Source: Stomorhina lunata
Taxonomy: Eukaryota > Arthropoda > Insecta > Diptera > Rhiniidae
Assembly (NCBI GenBank): GCA_933228675.1
Contig: OW121742.1
Location: forward strand, 15,330,489-15,394,488
Length of the DNA: 64,000 nucleotides
Direction of reading: 5' to 3'
Every line of letters starts with the position of its first letter. Position 1 is the stretch's first letter. Made by a program: the position numbers and the translations under genes. The notes below the pieces were generated by a model that saw nothing but the letters and a program-made list of their open reading frames with translations, was not told the origin of the DNA and did not search any database. Shown piece by piece: positions 11,677 through 25,752 of the stretch.

Positions 11677-14600
11677 ATTCTTTACAAAATGTTCTCCTAA
11701 AAAATTCTTATTTCTGTAAAAAAATTGTAAAAATTTCTTATTTTTGTAGAAAGTGTTTCAAAATTTCTTTTATTTTTATAAGAAATTTTTCAAAAATTTC
11801 TTATTTTTATAAGAAATTTTTCAAAAATTTCTTATTTTTATAAGAAATTTTTCAAAAATTTATTACTTTTATAAGAAATTTTTCAAAAATTTTTTATATT
11901 TATAAGAAATTTTTCAAAAATTTCTTATTTTTATAAGAAATTTTTCAAAAGTTTCTTATTTTTATAAGAAATTTTTCAAAAATTTCTTATTTTTATAAGA
12001 AATTTTTCAAAAATTTCTTATTTTTATAAGAAATTTTTCAAAAATTTCTTATTTTTATAAGAAATTTTTCAAAAATTTCTTAGTTTTTTAAGAAATTTTT
12101 CAAAAATTTCTTATTTTTATAAGAAATTTTTCAAAAATTTCTTATTTTTATAAGAAATTTTTCAAAAATTTCTTATTTTTATAAGAAATTTTTCAAAAAT
12201 TTCTTATTTTTATTAGAAATTTTTCAAAAATTTCTTATTTTTATAAGAAATTTTTCAAAAAATTCTTATTTTTATAAGAAATTTTTCAAAAATTTCTTAT
12301 TTTTTATAAGAAATTTTTCAAAAATTTCTTAATTTTTATAAGAAATTTCTCAAATTTTTATCAGAAAATTTTAAAAAATTTCTTATTTTTATCAGAAAAT
12401 TTAAAAAAATTTCTTATTTTGATATTATGATATTTTTTTTAATTTATTGTTTTTATCGAAAATTTTTCCAAAATTTTTTATTTTATAGGAAATTTTTAAA
12501 AAATTCTTATTTTTTATAGGTAATTTGTTAAAAATTCCTTATTTTTAAAAGAAAATTTTCGAAAACTTCTTATTTTTATAAGAAAATTTTCAAAAATTTC
12601 TTATTTTTATAAGAAATTTTTCAAAAATTTCTTATTTTTATACGAAGTTTTTTAAAAATTTCTTATTTTTATAAGAAATTTTTGAAAAATTTCTTATTTT
12701 TGTCAGAAAATTTTCAAAAATTTCTTATTTTTATCAGAATATTTTCAAAAATTTGTTATTTTGATAGAAAGTTTTTAAAAAATTTCGTAATTTTATACGA
12801 TTTTTTTTTAATTTCTTGTTTTTATCGAAAATTTTTCCAAAATTGTTTATTTTTATAGGAAAATTTTCAAAAAATTCTTATTTTTTTAGGTAATTTGTCA
12901 AAAATTTCTTATTTTTATAAGAAAATTTTCGAAAACTTCTTATTTTTATAAGAAACTTTTTAAAAATTTCTTATTTTTATAAGAAATTTTTCAAAAATTT
13001 CTTATTTTATAAGAAAATTTTTCAAGTTCAATTTTTTTTTATTTCCATAAATTAATTAATTATTTTTAAAAATTTCTTATTTTTATAAGTAAATTTGAAA
13101 ACATTTCTTATTTTTATAGGAAATTGTTGAAAAGTTTCTTTTTATGGGAAATTTTTAAAAAATTTTAATTATTATACGAAATTTTTCAAAAATTTCTTAT
13201 TTTTATAGGAAATTTATCAAAAATATTATATTGTTGTTGGAAATTTTTAAAGAATTTGTTATTTTTATAGAAAATTTTTCAAATATTTCTTATTTTTATA
13301 GGAAATTTTTCAAAAAATTTTTATTTTATAGGAAATTTTTAAAAAAGTATTCTTTTTATAGTAAAATTTTCAAAGATTTGTTATTTTTATATTAAATTTT
13401 TCAAAAATTTCTTATTTTTAAAGGAAATTTTTTAAAAGTTTCTTATTTTATGGAAAATTAAAAAAAAATTACTTCTATAATAAATTTCTTAATTTTATAG
13501 GAATTTATTTAAAAATTTCTTAATTTTAAAAGTTTCTATAAAGATAGGAAAATTTTCCAAAATTTTATACAAAAACTTTCAAAAAATTCTGAATTTTATA
13601 GACAATTTTGCAAAAATTTCTTATTTTTATATGAAAAATTTCCAAACATTTCTTTTTTTTTATAAGAAAATTTGAAAACATTTCTTATTTTTATAGAAAA
13701 TTTTTCAAAAAATTTTTATTTTTATAGGAAATTTTTCAAAAATTTCTTATTTTGATAGGTAATTTTTCAAAAATTTCTTATTTGTAAAGGACATTTTTCA
13801 AAATTTCTTATTTTTATACGAAATTTTTCAAAAATTTCTTAATTTTATAGGAAATTTTTCAAAAATTTCTTATTTTTATAAGAGATTTTCCAAAAATTTA
13901 TTGTTTTTATAGGAAATTTCTCAAAAGTTGCTTTTTTCTATAAAAATTTTTCAAAAATTTCTTAATTTTATAGGAAATTTTTCAAAAATTTCTTATTTTT
14001 ATAAGAGATTTTCCAAAAATTTATTGTTTTTATAGGAAATTTCTCAAAAGTTGCTTTTTTCTATAAAAATTTTTCAAAAATTTCTTATTACTATAAAAAT
14101 TTTCCAAAAATTTCTTATATTTATAGGAAATTTTTAAAAAAATTCTTATTTTTATAGGAAATTTTCCAAAAATTTGTTTTTTTTAGGAAATTTTTAAAAA
14201 TTTCTTATTTCTATAAAAAATTTTCAAAAATTTCTTATTTTTATAGGAAATTTTTCAAAAATTTCTTATTTTTATAAGAAATTTTAAAAAATTTCATTTT
14301 CTTATAGGAAATTTTGCAAAAATTTCTCATTGTTATAGGGAATTTTTGAAAAACTTTTTATTTTTATAAAAAAATTTTCAAAAGTTTCCTATTTTTATAG
14401 GAAATTGTTCAAAAATTTTTTTATTTTCATAGGAAATTTTTAAAGAATTTGTTTTTTTTTTATAGAAAATTTTTCGAATACCTCTTATTTTTGCAGGAAA
14501 TTTAAAAAAATATTTTTATTTTATAGGAAATTATTCTAAAATTTCTTATTTTTTTATGAAAATTTTAAAAAATTTCATGTTTTTATAGGAAATTAAAAAA

Positions 14601-15122
14601 AAATGTTTTTATTTTTGTACGAAAATTATAAAAAACTTATTTTTCATCGGAAATTTTTAAATAATTTGTTATTTTTATAGAAAATTTTTAAATATTTCTT
14701 ATTTTTGCAGGAAATTAAAATAAATTATTTTATAGGAAATTTTTAAAATTTCTATTTCTTATTTTTATATGAAAATTTTCAAAAATTTCTTATTTCTATA
14801 GAAAATTTTTCAAAAATTTATTATTTTTATAGAAAATTTTTCAAAAATTTCTTATTTTGATAGGAAATTTTTCAAAAATTTCTTATTTTTATAGACAAAT
14901 TTGCAAAATTTTCTTATTTTTATAAGAAATTTTTCAAAAATTTCTTATTTTTATAGGAAATTTTTCAAAAATGTCTTATTTTTATTGAACATTTTTAAAA
15001 ACTTTTTTTGTTTTATAGAAATTTTACGTTGGAATTTCTTTAAAAAATTTCTTCAAAATTTGGGGTTGGAAAATTTTAGTAAATTTTTTTGAATTTATAG
15101 AAAATTTCAGTTGAAAATTTAT
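11677..15122. repeat. Array B: 31-bp tandem repeat
   Basis: About 110 units of 31 bp: TTATAAGAAATTTTTC then AAAAATTTCTTATTT. The stretch 11,780-12,340 is nearly homogeneous. From 13,100 onward most units carry TATAGGAAA in place of TATAAGAAA. Higher-order copies are visible: a 123-bp block repeated at 13,881 and 14,004, and a block of about 370 bp repeated at about 12,455 and 12,825. It is the reverse complement of array E, with E matching the later TATAGGAAA variant. The frame at 14,901-15,092 is a repeat artefact. Confidence 0.97.
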
Positions 15123-16879
15123 ATCCTTCTTTGAAATACCTGCAATAATAACATGTGTATGAGTGTTTAATTCTGTATTTTAATTACTTTACAATTGGTA
15201 TGCAAATGGCCATATAATATTTGATTGGTTTAGATTTTAATAGATTACAAATTTCAAAAAAAAAGTTGAATTAATTTATGTAAAACTCGTTGTCCGTCTG
15301 TCTACCATGATGTTTTCGATAATTATAGCAACAAGACATTTAATAACACAAACAGGTTGATTTCAAATATTTTTTAAATTTTTTTCAATTTATTTTTATA
15401 TCCATATTTTTTGTGATTTTTTTTATACTCAGACATGGAAAATGTCTTTTCAATTAGTTATTAAATTTGTAATTTTATATCCTGAGCAATTTGTTAAAAA
15501 AATTATTATTTAATGCAATTGTTGTGTCATATGGAAAATTATGAAATTATCTTTTGAAAACTGTGAATATTTTATGAGCCAATTATTTTTTTTTCGATAT
15601 ACAAATGTGTTTTTTTAAGTAGAAAGTTTTGGTTATCTTTGGAAGATTGGATTTATTTTAAGTTATTTGCATTTTTCTTTTGCATTTAGATTATTAATTT
15701 GCTTGTTAGTAGCATAAAAATATCATTTATTTAGTCTTCGTCGACAATCATTATCTATGTCTTATTTATTTAAGAGACAAGTCAAAGAAAACATTCGAAA
15801 AGATTGACATTTTCAATCTGTGACTGTTTATTATTGTACTGATATTCTTAATACACTTTAGGTAACCCATGAGGTAAAATATGGAGCGATATGTAAAAAA
15901 TATCGAATTAGTTAATTTGCGTAAATTTTAAGTAAATTTACTTTAAACTTTGAGTAAAATTTCTTCAGAAAATTTTGAGTAAAATTTATTTACACAATTG
16001 TATCTGATTATTTGGATTCACTTAAGCCCTGAAATGTTTTCTGGGATTTCTAGCAAAAACGTCTTATATTTATTAAACATCCAAGAGGCGTTTACACATG
16101 TTTGAGACGATAAATACATATTGATTACATTTCTATTTACGTCAAATTTAAATTAAAAACTGAAATTTTCTTTAAGACGAGAAAAACGTTTAAAAAATTT
16201 GTATGTGATATTTGTTTAAATGAAAATACTAATACAACTGTCAAATTTAACATTTGTTGCAAAATCCTAAGAGAGAGATAAAACACAACAACATCGACAA
16301 CATAAGCAAAAGCATTTGTGGCAACAAATGGAAATCTTCTTAAACGAGGAAGATTATTTGTATGTCAAGCACACAACTCTACTCTACTCTAACTATATAA
16401 AACCAAATTGAGAAAATCCTACGAAAGGAAGTAGATAAATATATTTATTTATTTATTAAACAGAATATCTTTAGAAATTTAAGCTAAGAAACTTAAGAAG
16501 ATTTTTAATATTTTCATCTTTTTCCATTTTTATTTTTAAATTTCTACACAAAAAAGTAAAAACTAACACTCATATGGATAAAAAGATAAATGACGAACAT
16601 TTTCATAAATTAGCATAAATATTTGTTAGTTTATGTTGGCCAAGTCCCTACTGGATGCTTTCCAGAGGATACAATTTTATATATTCACATATTCCTATGA
16701 GCGGTGCAGTTAAACGCAGGTTGTCAATCATCTTTGGCAAGAAAAAATATGCAGAAATATTGGCTGGTTGTTGAATACTTGAAAAATTTCTGTTTCCATA
16801 TTTATTTTCCTAAAGATTGTCTACATTTTACTACTTGAAACTAAAAGGTATTTTTGAAATAACATAGGACATGAGAAAC
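15123..16879. other. Unique AT-rich sequence
   Basis: No supportable gene, RNA or element. A short CTCTA triplication lies at about 16,377-16,392. Confidence 0.5.
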
Positions 16880-19800
16880 AATTTTCAATGAAAATTTCTT
16901 ATTTTTGATAGAAAATTTGAAATGTGATCTTTTTATAGAAAATTTTCGATGTAAAATTTTTTATAGAAAATTTTTGATTTAAAGTTTTTAATAGAAAATT
17001 TTATATGTAAAGTTTTCTACAGCAAATTTTTGTTGTAAAATTGTTTATAGAAAATTTTCGGAGTAAAATTTTTTATATCGCAAATTTTCAGTTAAAATTT
17101 CTTATATAGAAAATTTTTGTTTAAAATTTATTATAAAAAATTTTAGGTGTAAAATTTTTTGTCGACAATTTTCGGTATAAAATTTTGCATAGACAATTTG
17201 TAGTGTAAAATATTAAGAGAACATTTTCGGCATACATTTTTTTATAGAAAATTTTCGGTGAAAAACTTTTTATAGAAAATTTTCGGTGAAAAATTTTTTA
17301 TAGAAAATTTTCGGTTAAAAATTTTTTATAGAAAATTTTCGGTTAAAAATTTTTTGTAGAAAACTCTCGTTAAAAAATTTTTTTATAGAAAATTTTCAGT
17401 GAAAAGTTTTTTATAGAAAATTTACGGTGAAAAATTTTTTATAGAAAATTTTCTGTTAGAAATTTTTTATTCAAAATTTTCGGTGAAAAATTTTTTATAG
17501 AAAATTTTCGGTGATAAATTTTTTATAGAAAATTTTCAGTGAAAAATTTTTTATAGAAAATTTTCGGTGAAAAATTTTTTATAGAAAATTTTCGGCGAAA
17601 AAATTTTTATAGAAAATTTTCGGCGAAAAAATTTTTATAAAAAATTTTCGGTGAAAAATTTTTTATACAAAATTTTTTATAGAAAACTTCGGTGAAAAAA
17701 ATTTTATAGAAAACTTTCGGTGAAAAATTTTTTATAGAAAACTTTTGGTGAAAAATTTTTTATAGAAATTTTTCGGCGAAAAAATTTTCGGTGAAAAATT
17801 TTTATATAGAAAATTTTCGGTAAACAATTTTTTATAGAAAATTTTCGTTGAAAAATTTTTTATAGAAAATTTTCGGTGAAAAATTTTTTATAGAAAATTT
17901 TCGCTGAAAAATTTTTTATAGAAAATTTTCGGTGAAAAATTTTTTATAGAAAATTTTCGGTGAAAAATTTTTTATAGAAAATTTTCGGTGAAAAATTTTT
18001 TATAGAAAATTTTCGGTGAAAAATTTTTTATAGAAAATTTTCGGTGAAAAATTTTTTATAGAAAATTTTCGGTGAAAAATTTTTTATAGAAAATTTTCGG
18101 TGAAAAATTTTTTTATAGAAACTTTTCGATGCAAATTTTTTCATAGAAAATTTTCGGTGAGAAATTTTTTATAGAAAATTTTTGGTGAAAAAATTTTATA
18201 AAAATTTTCGGTGAAAACAATTTATAGAAAATTTTCGGTGAGAAATTTTTTATAAGTAATTTTTAGTGAAAAAATGTTCATAGAAAATTTTCAGTGAAAA
18301 AATTTTGATAGGAAATTTTCAGTGAAAAATTTTTTATAGAAGATTTTCGGTGAAAAATTTTTTGTAAATTTTGGGTGAAAAATTTCTTATAGAAAATTTT
18401 CGGTGTAAAATTTTTTGTATGAAATTTTCAGTGTAAAATTTGTTATAGACAATTTTAGATATAAATTTTGTATAGAAAATTTTCGGTTTAAAATTTTTTT
18501 ATAGAAAATTTTTGGTATAAAATTTTCGGTGTAAAATTTTTTATAGAAAATTTTCGGCAAAATTTTTTTTATAGAAAATTTTCTGTTAAATTTTTTTAAA
18601 GAAAATTTTCGGTGTAAAATTTTTTATAGAAAATTTTCGTTATAAAATTTTGTTATAGAAAATTTTCGTTGCAAAATTTTTTATAGAAAATTTTCGGTGT
18701 AAAATTTTTTGTCGAACATTTTCGGTGTTAAATTTTTTGTAGAAAATTTTCGGTGAAAAATTTTTGTAGAAAATTTTCTGTGTAAAATTTTTTAATAGAA
18801 AACTTTCGGTGAAAAATTTCTTAAAGAAAAATTTTTGTAAAAACATTTTATAGAAAATTTTCGGTAAACATTTTTTTTATAAAAAATTTTCGGAGAAAAA
18901 TTTTCGGTGAAAAATTTTTTATAGAAAATTTTCGGTGACAAATTTTTTATAGAAAATTGTTGGTGTAAAATTTTTTAAAGAAAATTTTAGATGTAAAATT
19001 TTTGGTGAAAAATTTTTTATAGAAAATTTTCGGTAAAAAATTTTTTATAGAAAATTTTCGGTGAAAAATTTTATAGAAAATTTCTGGTGTAAAATTTTTT
19101 TATAAAAAATTTTCTGTGTAAAATATTTTATAGAAAATTTTCGGTGAAAAATTTATTTTATATACAATTTTGGGTGAAAATTTATTTAATATACAATTTT
19201 GGGTGAAAATTTTTTTATAGAAAATTTTCGGTGAAAAATTTTTTATAGAAAATTTTCGGTGAAAAATTTTTTATAGAAAATTTTCGGTGAAAAATTTATT
19301 TTATATACAATTTTGGGTGAAAATTTATTTAATATACAATTTTCGGTGAAAAATTTTTTATAGAAAATTTTCGGTGAAAAATTTTTATAGAAAATTTTCG
19401 GTGAAAAATTTTTTATAGAAAATTTTCGGTGAAAAATTTTTTATAGAAAATTTTTGGTGAAAAATTTTTTATAGAAAATTTTCGGTGAAAAATTTTTTAT
19501 AGAAAATTTTCGGTGAAAAATTTTTTATAGAAAATTTTCGGTGAAAAATTTTTTATAGAAAATTTTCGGTGAAAAATTTTTTATAGAAAATTTTCGGTGA
19601 AAAATTTTTTATAGAAAATTTTCGGTGAAAAATTTTTTATAGAAAATTTTCGGTGAAAAATTTTTTATAGAAAATTTTCGGTGAAAAATTTCTTATAGAA
19701 AAATTTTTGTAAAAAACATTTTATAGAAAATTTTCGGTGAAAAATTTTTTATAGAAAATTTTCGGTGACAAATTTTTTATAGAAAAATTTTGAATATAAA

Positions 19801-20275
19801 ATTTTCGGTGCAAATTTTTTATAGAAAATTGTTGGTGTAAAATTTTTTAAAGAAAATTTTAGATGTAAAATTTTTGGTGAAAAATTTTTTATAGAAAATT
19901 TTCGGTAAAAAATTTTTTATAGAAAATTTTCGGTGAAAAATTTTATAGAAAATTTTTGGTGTAAAATTTTTTTATAAAAAATTTTCTGTGTAAAATATTT
20001 TATAGAAAATTTTCGGTGAAAAATTTATTTTATATACAATTTTGGGTGAAAATTTATTTTATATACAATTTTGGGTGAAAATTGTTTTATAGAAAATTTT
20101 CGGTGAAAAATTTTTTATAGAAAATTTTCGGTGAAAAATTTTTTATAGAAAATTTTCGGTGAAAAATTTTTTATAGAAAATTTTCGGTGAAAAATTTTTT
20201 ATAGAAAATTTTCGGTGAAAAATTTTTTATAGAAAATTTTCGGTGAAAAATTTTTTATAAAAAAAATTCGATGGG
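16880..20275. repeat. Array C: 28-bp tandem repeat
   Basis: About 120 units of 28 bp: GAAAATTTTCGGTG then AAAAATTTTTTATA. Blocks 17,860-18,110, 19,360-19,690 and 20,095-20,250 are almost perfect. On the reverse strand the unit shares CGAAAATTTTCTATAAAAA with arrays A and D, so C is the same family inverted. Two diverged composite blocks containing TAGAAAATTGTTGGTGTAAA recur 872 bp apart (18,959 and 19,831). Confidence 0.97.
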
Positions 20276-21284
20276 AATTTGTTTTTACTAAATTTATAAT
20301 GTAAAGTTTTGTATACTAAGTTTTCAATGTGTTTTTTTTTACAAAATTTTCGATGTAAATCTTTCGATATTTCGCATAGTAAATGTTTGATAAAACTTTG
20401 TTTGCAAAATTTTAATGAAGAAATTATTTTCTTGAAAGTTTTCCATAAAATTTAGTTTAAAATTAAAATTGATTTAGGGTATTTCTAAGTCTATACTGTC
20501 CCTAAATATCCGAATCCTTGGTTTTTTGTTTGTCTTCATATTATTTTGCGTTTAGCTCAAGAGCAGTAAGTGAATGTCTTTTGCAATTTTAATGAGTGGC
20601 AACAAAAAACCATCGAAATCAGCCATCCAGCAGTCAACCAACCATCCGCTTCTTGATACTTCTTTGCTTAATATGTATAATATTGGCAAAACATTTAAAA
20701 AGGGCGAGTGCCCATAGTGCAAAGCATAAATATTTCTTCTTTAAACATTTATACAAGTTTTTTTTTTTTAATGCAAAAGAATTTTACCAAGGAGTCACTC
20801 GTCATTCTAATGGATCTTCTTCATCTGGCTGTTGGCTAAAGTTAAAGGTAATCTGTTGTCGGTTTTTTTTTTGTTCACGTCATTTTCTTAGCTGCTGCTG
20901 CTGGAAAGAGGGTTCTAGCCAACTACTGTTGCAGCAGAAGTAACAGCTTTAATGTCTGCTGCCAATATACTTACGTATATCTTATGTACAAAAATTTGTA
21001 TGCATGATTTTTGTTAAATAAGAATATTTTTTCATATTTTATTTAAAACACAAAAAATCCACAACCCCAACTTATTCATCATCGTTATGCGGGGCAATCA
21101 ACAGCCCAACGACATTTCATCAAGCGTCATCTGGATTTATGTTAAACATTGCCAGTGACATTTGTACATGGATTTCATGGTAAATCCATGAAATTGTTGC
21201 AAATGTTGTGGCAAATGTATTTATTTCGTTTGTGCCCAATGGTAAGGGGGGTATAATTTTTACAAAGATAATTTTTAATGTATT
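20276..21284. other. Unique sequence between arrays C and D
   Basis: Contains a 115-codon frame (20,596-20,943) with a run of phenylalanines and no splice or family support, which I do not call as a gene. A small perfect hairpin at 21,167-21,190 pairs CATGGATTT with AAATCCATG around a six-base loop. Confidence 0.5.
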
Positions 21285-24170
21285 ATAGTTTTATATAAAA
21301 TTTTCGACTTATAATCTTTCATAAAAAATTTTTAATAAAAAATTTTGTATTAAAATTTTCTATAAAAAATTTTATACTGAAATTTTTTTATAAATCTTTT
21401 TATATTTAAAATTTTATGCTGAAAATTTTATATTTAAAATTTTATGCTGAAAATTTTATATTTAAAATTTTATGCTGAAAATTGTATATTGAAAATTTTC
21501 TATAAAAATTTTTATTGAAAATTTTCTATTAAACTTTTTTTTCCAAAACATTTTATATTAAAAATTTTTATATGGGAATTTTATATTGAAAATTTTCTTT
21601 AAAAAATTTTATATCGAGAATTTTCTATCAAGCATTTTTCTATATAAAATTTGGTATCAAAAATTTTTTATAAAAAAATTGGTATCGAAAATTTTCTATA
21701 AAAAATTTGGTGTCGGAAATTTTTTATAAAAAATTGGTATGGAAAATTTTCTATTAAAAGTTTCCTATACAAATTTTGGTATAAAAATTTTCTATAAAAG
21801 TTTTGGTATACAAATTTTTTATTTAACAGTTTCATTGAAGAAAACACATTTTCTATAGAAATTTTCTATAGAAAGTTTTTATATCTAAAATTTTTTTTAC
21901 AAAAATTTTATATCAAAAATTCTCTTAAGAAATATTTTATATCCAAAATTCTCTTTAGAAAAATTTTATACCGAAAATTTTTCATAGAAAAATTTTATAT
22001 CGAAAATTTTCCATAGAAAAATTTTACATCGAAAATTTTCCATAAAAAATTTTATATCAATAATTTTATATACAAAATTTTATATAAAAAATCTGTTATA
22101 AAAAAATGTTATATACAAAATTAAAAAAAAAATATATCCAAAATCTTTTATTAAAAGTTTTAAATTCAAACTATTCTAAAATTTAATATTGACATTTTTG
22201 TGTAAAAAATATTTTATCGAAAACTTTCTCTAAAAAAATTGGTATAGAAAACTTTCTGCAAAAATTTGGTATTAAAAATTTTTTATAAAAAATTTGGTAT
22301 CAAAAATTTTGTATAAAAAATTTGGTATCACAAATTTTCCATGAAATTTTGGTATCGAAATTTTTTTTATAAAAAATTTAATATTGAACATTTTTTTATA
22401 TTTTTTTTTTCGAAAATTTACTATAAATAAATTTATATCAAAAATTTTCTATAAATAATTTTGTATCGAAAATTTTCTCTAATAGGTTTTATATCAAACA
22501 ATTTCTATAAAAAGTTTTATAAAAAATTTTATTTCCAAAATTAAAAAAATTGTATCGAAAATTTTCTATTTAAAATATTTTAAAATTTTGTATTGAAATT
22601 TTTATACACAAAATTTTATATCGAAAATTCTCTAAAAAAAATTTGCTATCCAAAATTTAAAAAAATATACATATCGAAAATCATCTATTAAAAGTTTTAC
22701 ATTAAAAATATTCTAAAATTTTATATTGAAAATTTTCTATAAAAAATTTGGTATTGTAAATTTTTTATTAATCGAAATTTTCTATCAAATATTTGGTATC
22801 GAAAATTTTCTATAAATAATTTGGTATCACAAATTTTCTAAAAAAAATTTTGAAACAAATTTTCTATAAAAAATTTTATATCGAAAATTTTCTATAAAAA
22901 ATTTTATATCGAAAATTTTCTATAAAAAATTTTATATCGAAAATTTTGCATAAAAAATTTTATATCGAAAATTTTCTATAAAAAATTTATATCGAAAATT
23001 TTCTATAAAAAATTTATATCGAAAATTTTGTACAAAAAATTTTATATCGAAAATTTTCTGTAGAAAATTTTATATCAAAAATTTTCTATAAAAAATTTAT
23101 ATCGAAAATTTTCTATAAAAAATTTATATCGAAAATTTTCTACAAAAAATTTTATATCGAAAATTTTCTGTAGAAAATTTTATATCGAAAATTTTCTATA
23201 AAAAATTTATATCGAAAATTTTATATCAAAAATTTTCTATAAAAAATTTTATATCGAAAATTTTCTATAAAAAATTTTTATAAAAAATTTGATATCCAAA
23301 ATTTGAAAAAAAATTATAACGAAAATTTTCTATTAAAAGTTTTACACTAAAAATTTCTAAAATTTTATATTGAAATTTTTTTTTTTTTAATTTGGTATTG
23401 AAAAATTTCTATTAAAAAATTGGTATCGAAATTTTCTATAAAAAATTTTGTTTTGAAAATTTTCTATCAAAAATTTTGTATTGAAAATTTTCTATAAAAA
23501 ATTTTGTATCGACAATTTTCTATAAAAAAATTTATATCAAAAATTTTCTAAAAAAAATTTTTAGTAAAAAATTTTCTATTAAAAGTTTTACACTAAAAAT
23601 TTATAATATTTTATATTGAAAATTTTCTATAAAAAATTTGGTATTAAAAATTTCTATTAAAAATTTAGTATCGAAATTTTCTTTAAAAAATTTAGTTTTG
23701 AATATTTTCTATTAAAAATTTTGTATTGAAAATTTTTTATTAAAAATTTTGTATCGAAAATTTTCTAAAAAAAATTTGGTAACAAAAATTGTCTATAAAA
23801 AATTTGGTTTTGAAAATTTTCTATCAAAAATTTTGTATCGAAAATTTCTTATTTAAAATTTTATATCGAAAATTTTCTATTAAAAATTTTATATCGAAAA
23901 TTTTAATTTAAAAATTTTCTATAAAAAATTTTATTTCAAAAATTTTCTATAAAAAATTGTGTATCGAAAATTTTTTATAAAAAAATATATATCGAAAATT
24001 TTTATAAAAAAATGTATATCCAAAACTTTATATCGTAACTACATACCAAATATTTTCTTTGTTTATAGACAAATTCTACTCAAATTTATTTATAGATAAG
24101 TTTCGATACAAAATTTTTATTGCAAAATTTCGATAAAAATATTTATCATAGAAAATTTGTTATTGTAATT
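21285..24170. repeat. Array D: 28-bp tandem repeat, degenerate
   Basis: About 100 units of 28 bp: CGAAAATTTTCTAT then AAAAAATTTTATAT, with frequent one-base length changes and variants ending GGTATC or GTATTG. The most regular block is 22,860-23,280. A complex block containing TATTAAAAGTTTTACACTAA recurs 246 bp apart (23,331 and 23,577), with older relatives near 22,150 and 22,690. Orientation is the same as arrays A and A2. Confidence 0.95.
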
Positions 24171-25752
24171 GGTTCCTTTTTGAACCAAATTCCAGATAAA
24201 CCGAACTACCTGAAATCAGTTATAGATATAGGATTAATTTTCTTAACTTATAGTTAATTTTCGACTCAAAATTATTTGTATTAAAATTTCGTGACAAAAT
24301 TTTTATTTTGAAAATCGGCCCTTAATTTAGTGTGGATTGGTCTAGATTTTAACCAAAAATAAAAAGTTAAATGCCAATAATACCGAGTTGTTGCCCCCAT
24401 ACCGTGATTGCTCCCATACAAAGCACTACTCAATGGTAAAGAGTCTTATGTGGACCGAGTTATTTTCTTGGTCAAAAAAACTTAAGGCAAACCTAATGAA
24501 TAGAAACATCCTTTTAATTATAGAAAAAGGCAAACATGAAAAAATTCCAGTCTTTTCTATGGAATATTAATGGCCATGTTTAAAGTTTTACTTTACAAAT
24601 ATTTATATTTGTCTTTGTTTTTAGAAAATTAGAAATTTATCTAATAATAACTCCTTTCATACTTTGACAACGTTTAAGATTATTTCCCATTTTTTTTAAC
24701 ATAACATTTTTACCACTTTTGTATACTTTTTAAATGGCTGTGGTTTCGCGTTTATTGTTGTCTCATTGGCTAAGGTATTATTTTCGTTAAAGGTTGTAAC
24801 TTGTTAACTTTTTTGTATGATATTCTTTTCTTTTTTTGTGGAAAATGTTTAAAATATATATATATATATATTTTTTTTTGTTTATCTGTTCCTTTGTTAA
24901 ATTGGTAGAAAAAATATGCGTGCACCCGGTCAAGTCATACGTTAGTCATATGTGCAGATATGTTTATGGGAAATAGTACGATTCGCAAAAGGAAGGTATG
25001 CTAAGAGATAAAGGAGGATATTTAAGTATATTTATAATGTCATAAATACTTGGGATTTAGAAACATGGGTTAGAGCCAAAGCTTTAAATTTAAAACTTTA
25101 CAAGTTTTTTCTTTTAATTTATGTTTATGAGTTTCAAATTTTCTTTTTTTTTTGTAGGGCATACTTCTCCAATTTTGTTAAATTTTAGATGTAAAGACCA
25201 TTACAAGGTACCAAACAACAAAACAGCATCTCGCATATTTCTAGAGAATTGTTCTGCATACACCTCATTAATTCTAGATTTTTTGTTTTATTTATTTTTT
25301 TTATTCTATACTCTCCGCAAAGGTTGTTATTGTTTTTTTTTTTCTTTAATTTTTTTCTATATGCCGTTGTTGCACGATGATGCACTCACTAAACAATATT
25401 TTTCCAAACGCACAAATTTGCAGTTAGTAACAAAAATTGGCCATCAAGGAAGTCGATTACAAAAATTTTGAATAATAATTGATTAACGACAGGTTTTTGA
25501 TCTGTCTAAGATGATGGCCTTACCAACCATGGAAACTCGTCGAGGAATTGTTTGTCCTTATACACATTTTTTGGCTTTTTTCAATAATTTGTCTATTGCT
25601 TTAGTTAATGTAATATCTTTTTTTTCTTTTTTGAATAAATATTTACTATCCCGACAATTTTGTAAATTTTTTTAAATAAATTTTGCATTCAAAAAAAAAA
25701 AAAAATTGCAACGAAAGTTTTCTAAGACATAATTTATTATGTATCAACATTT
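24171..25752. other. Mostly unique AT-rich sequence
   Basis: About 24,380-24,480 has GCTCCCATACAAA and neighbouring words seen inside DINE-like copies and may be a decayed fragment. A TA run sits at about 24,856-24,872. A 116-codon frame at 25,121-25,471 is rich in F, L and Y and lacks support. Confidence 0.45.

Noticed and set aside
20596..20943. 115-codon frame with N-terminal hydrophobic stretch
   Set aside because: Runs of F and C from simple sequence, no splice or family support; likely chance in AT-rich DNA.
25121..25471. 116-codon frame
   Set aside because: Dominated by F, L, Y from T-rich DNA; no similarity recognised and no supporting signals beyond a weak acceptor near 25,159.
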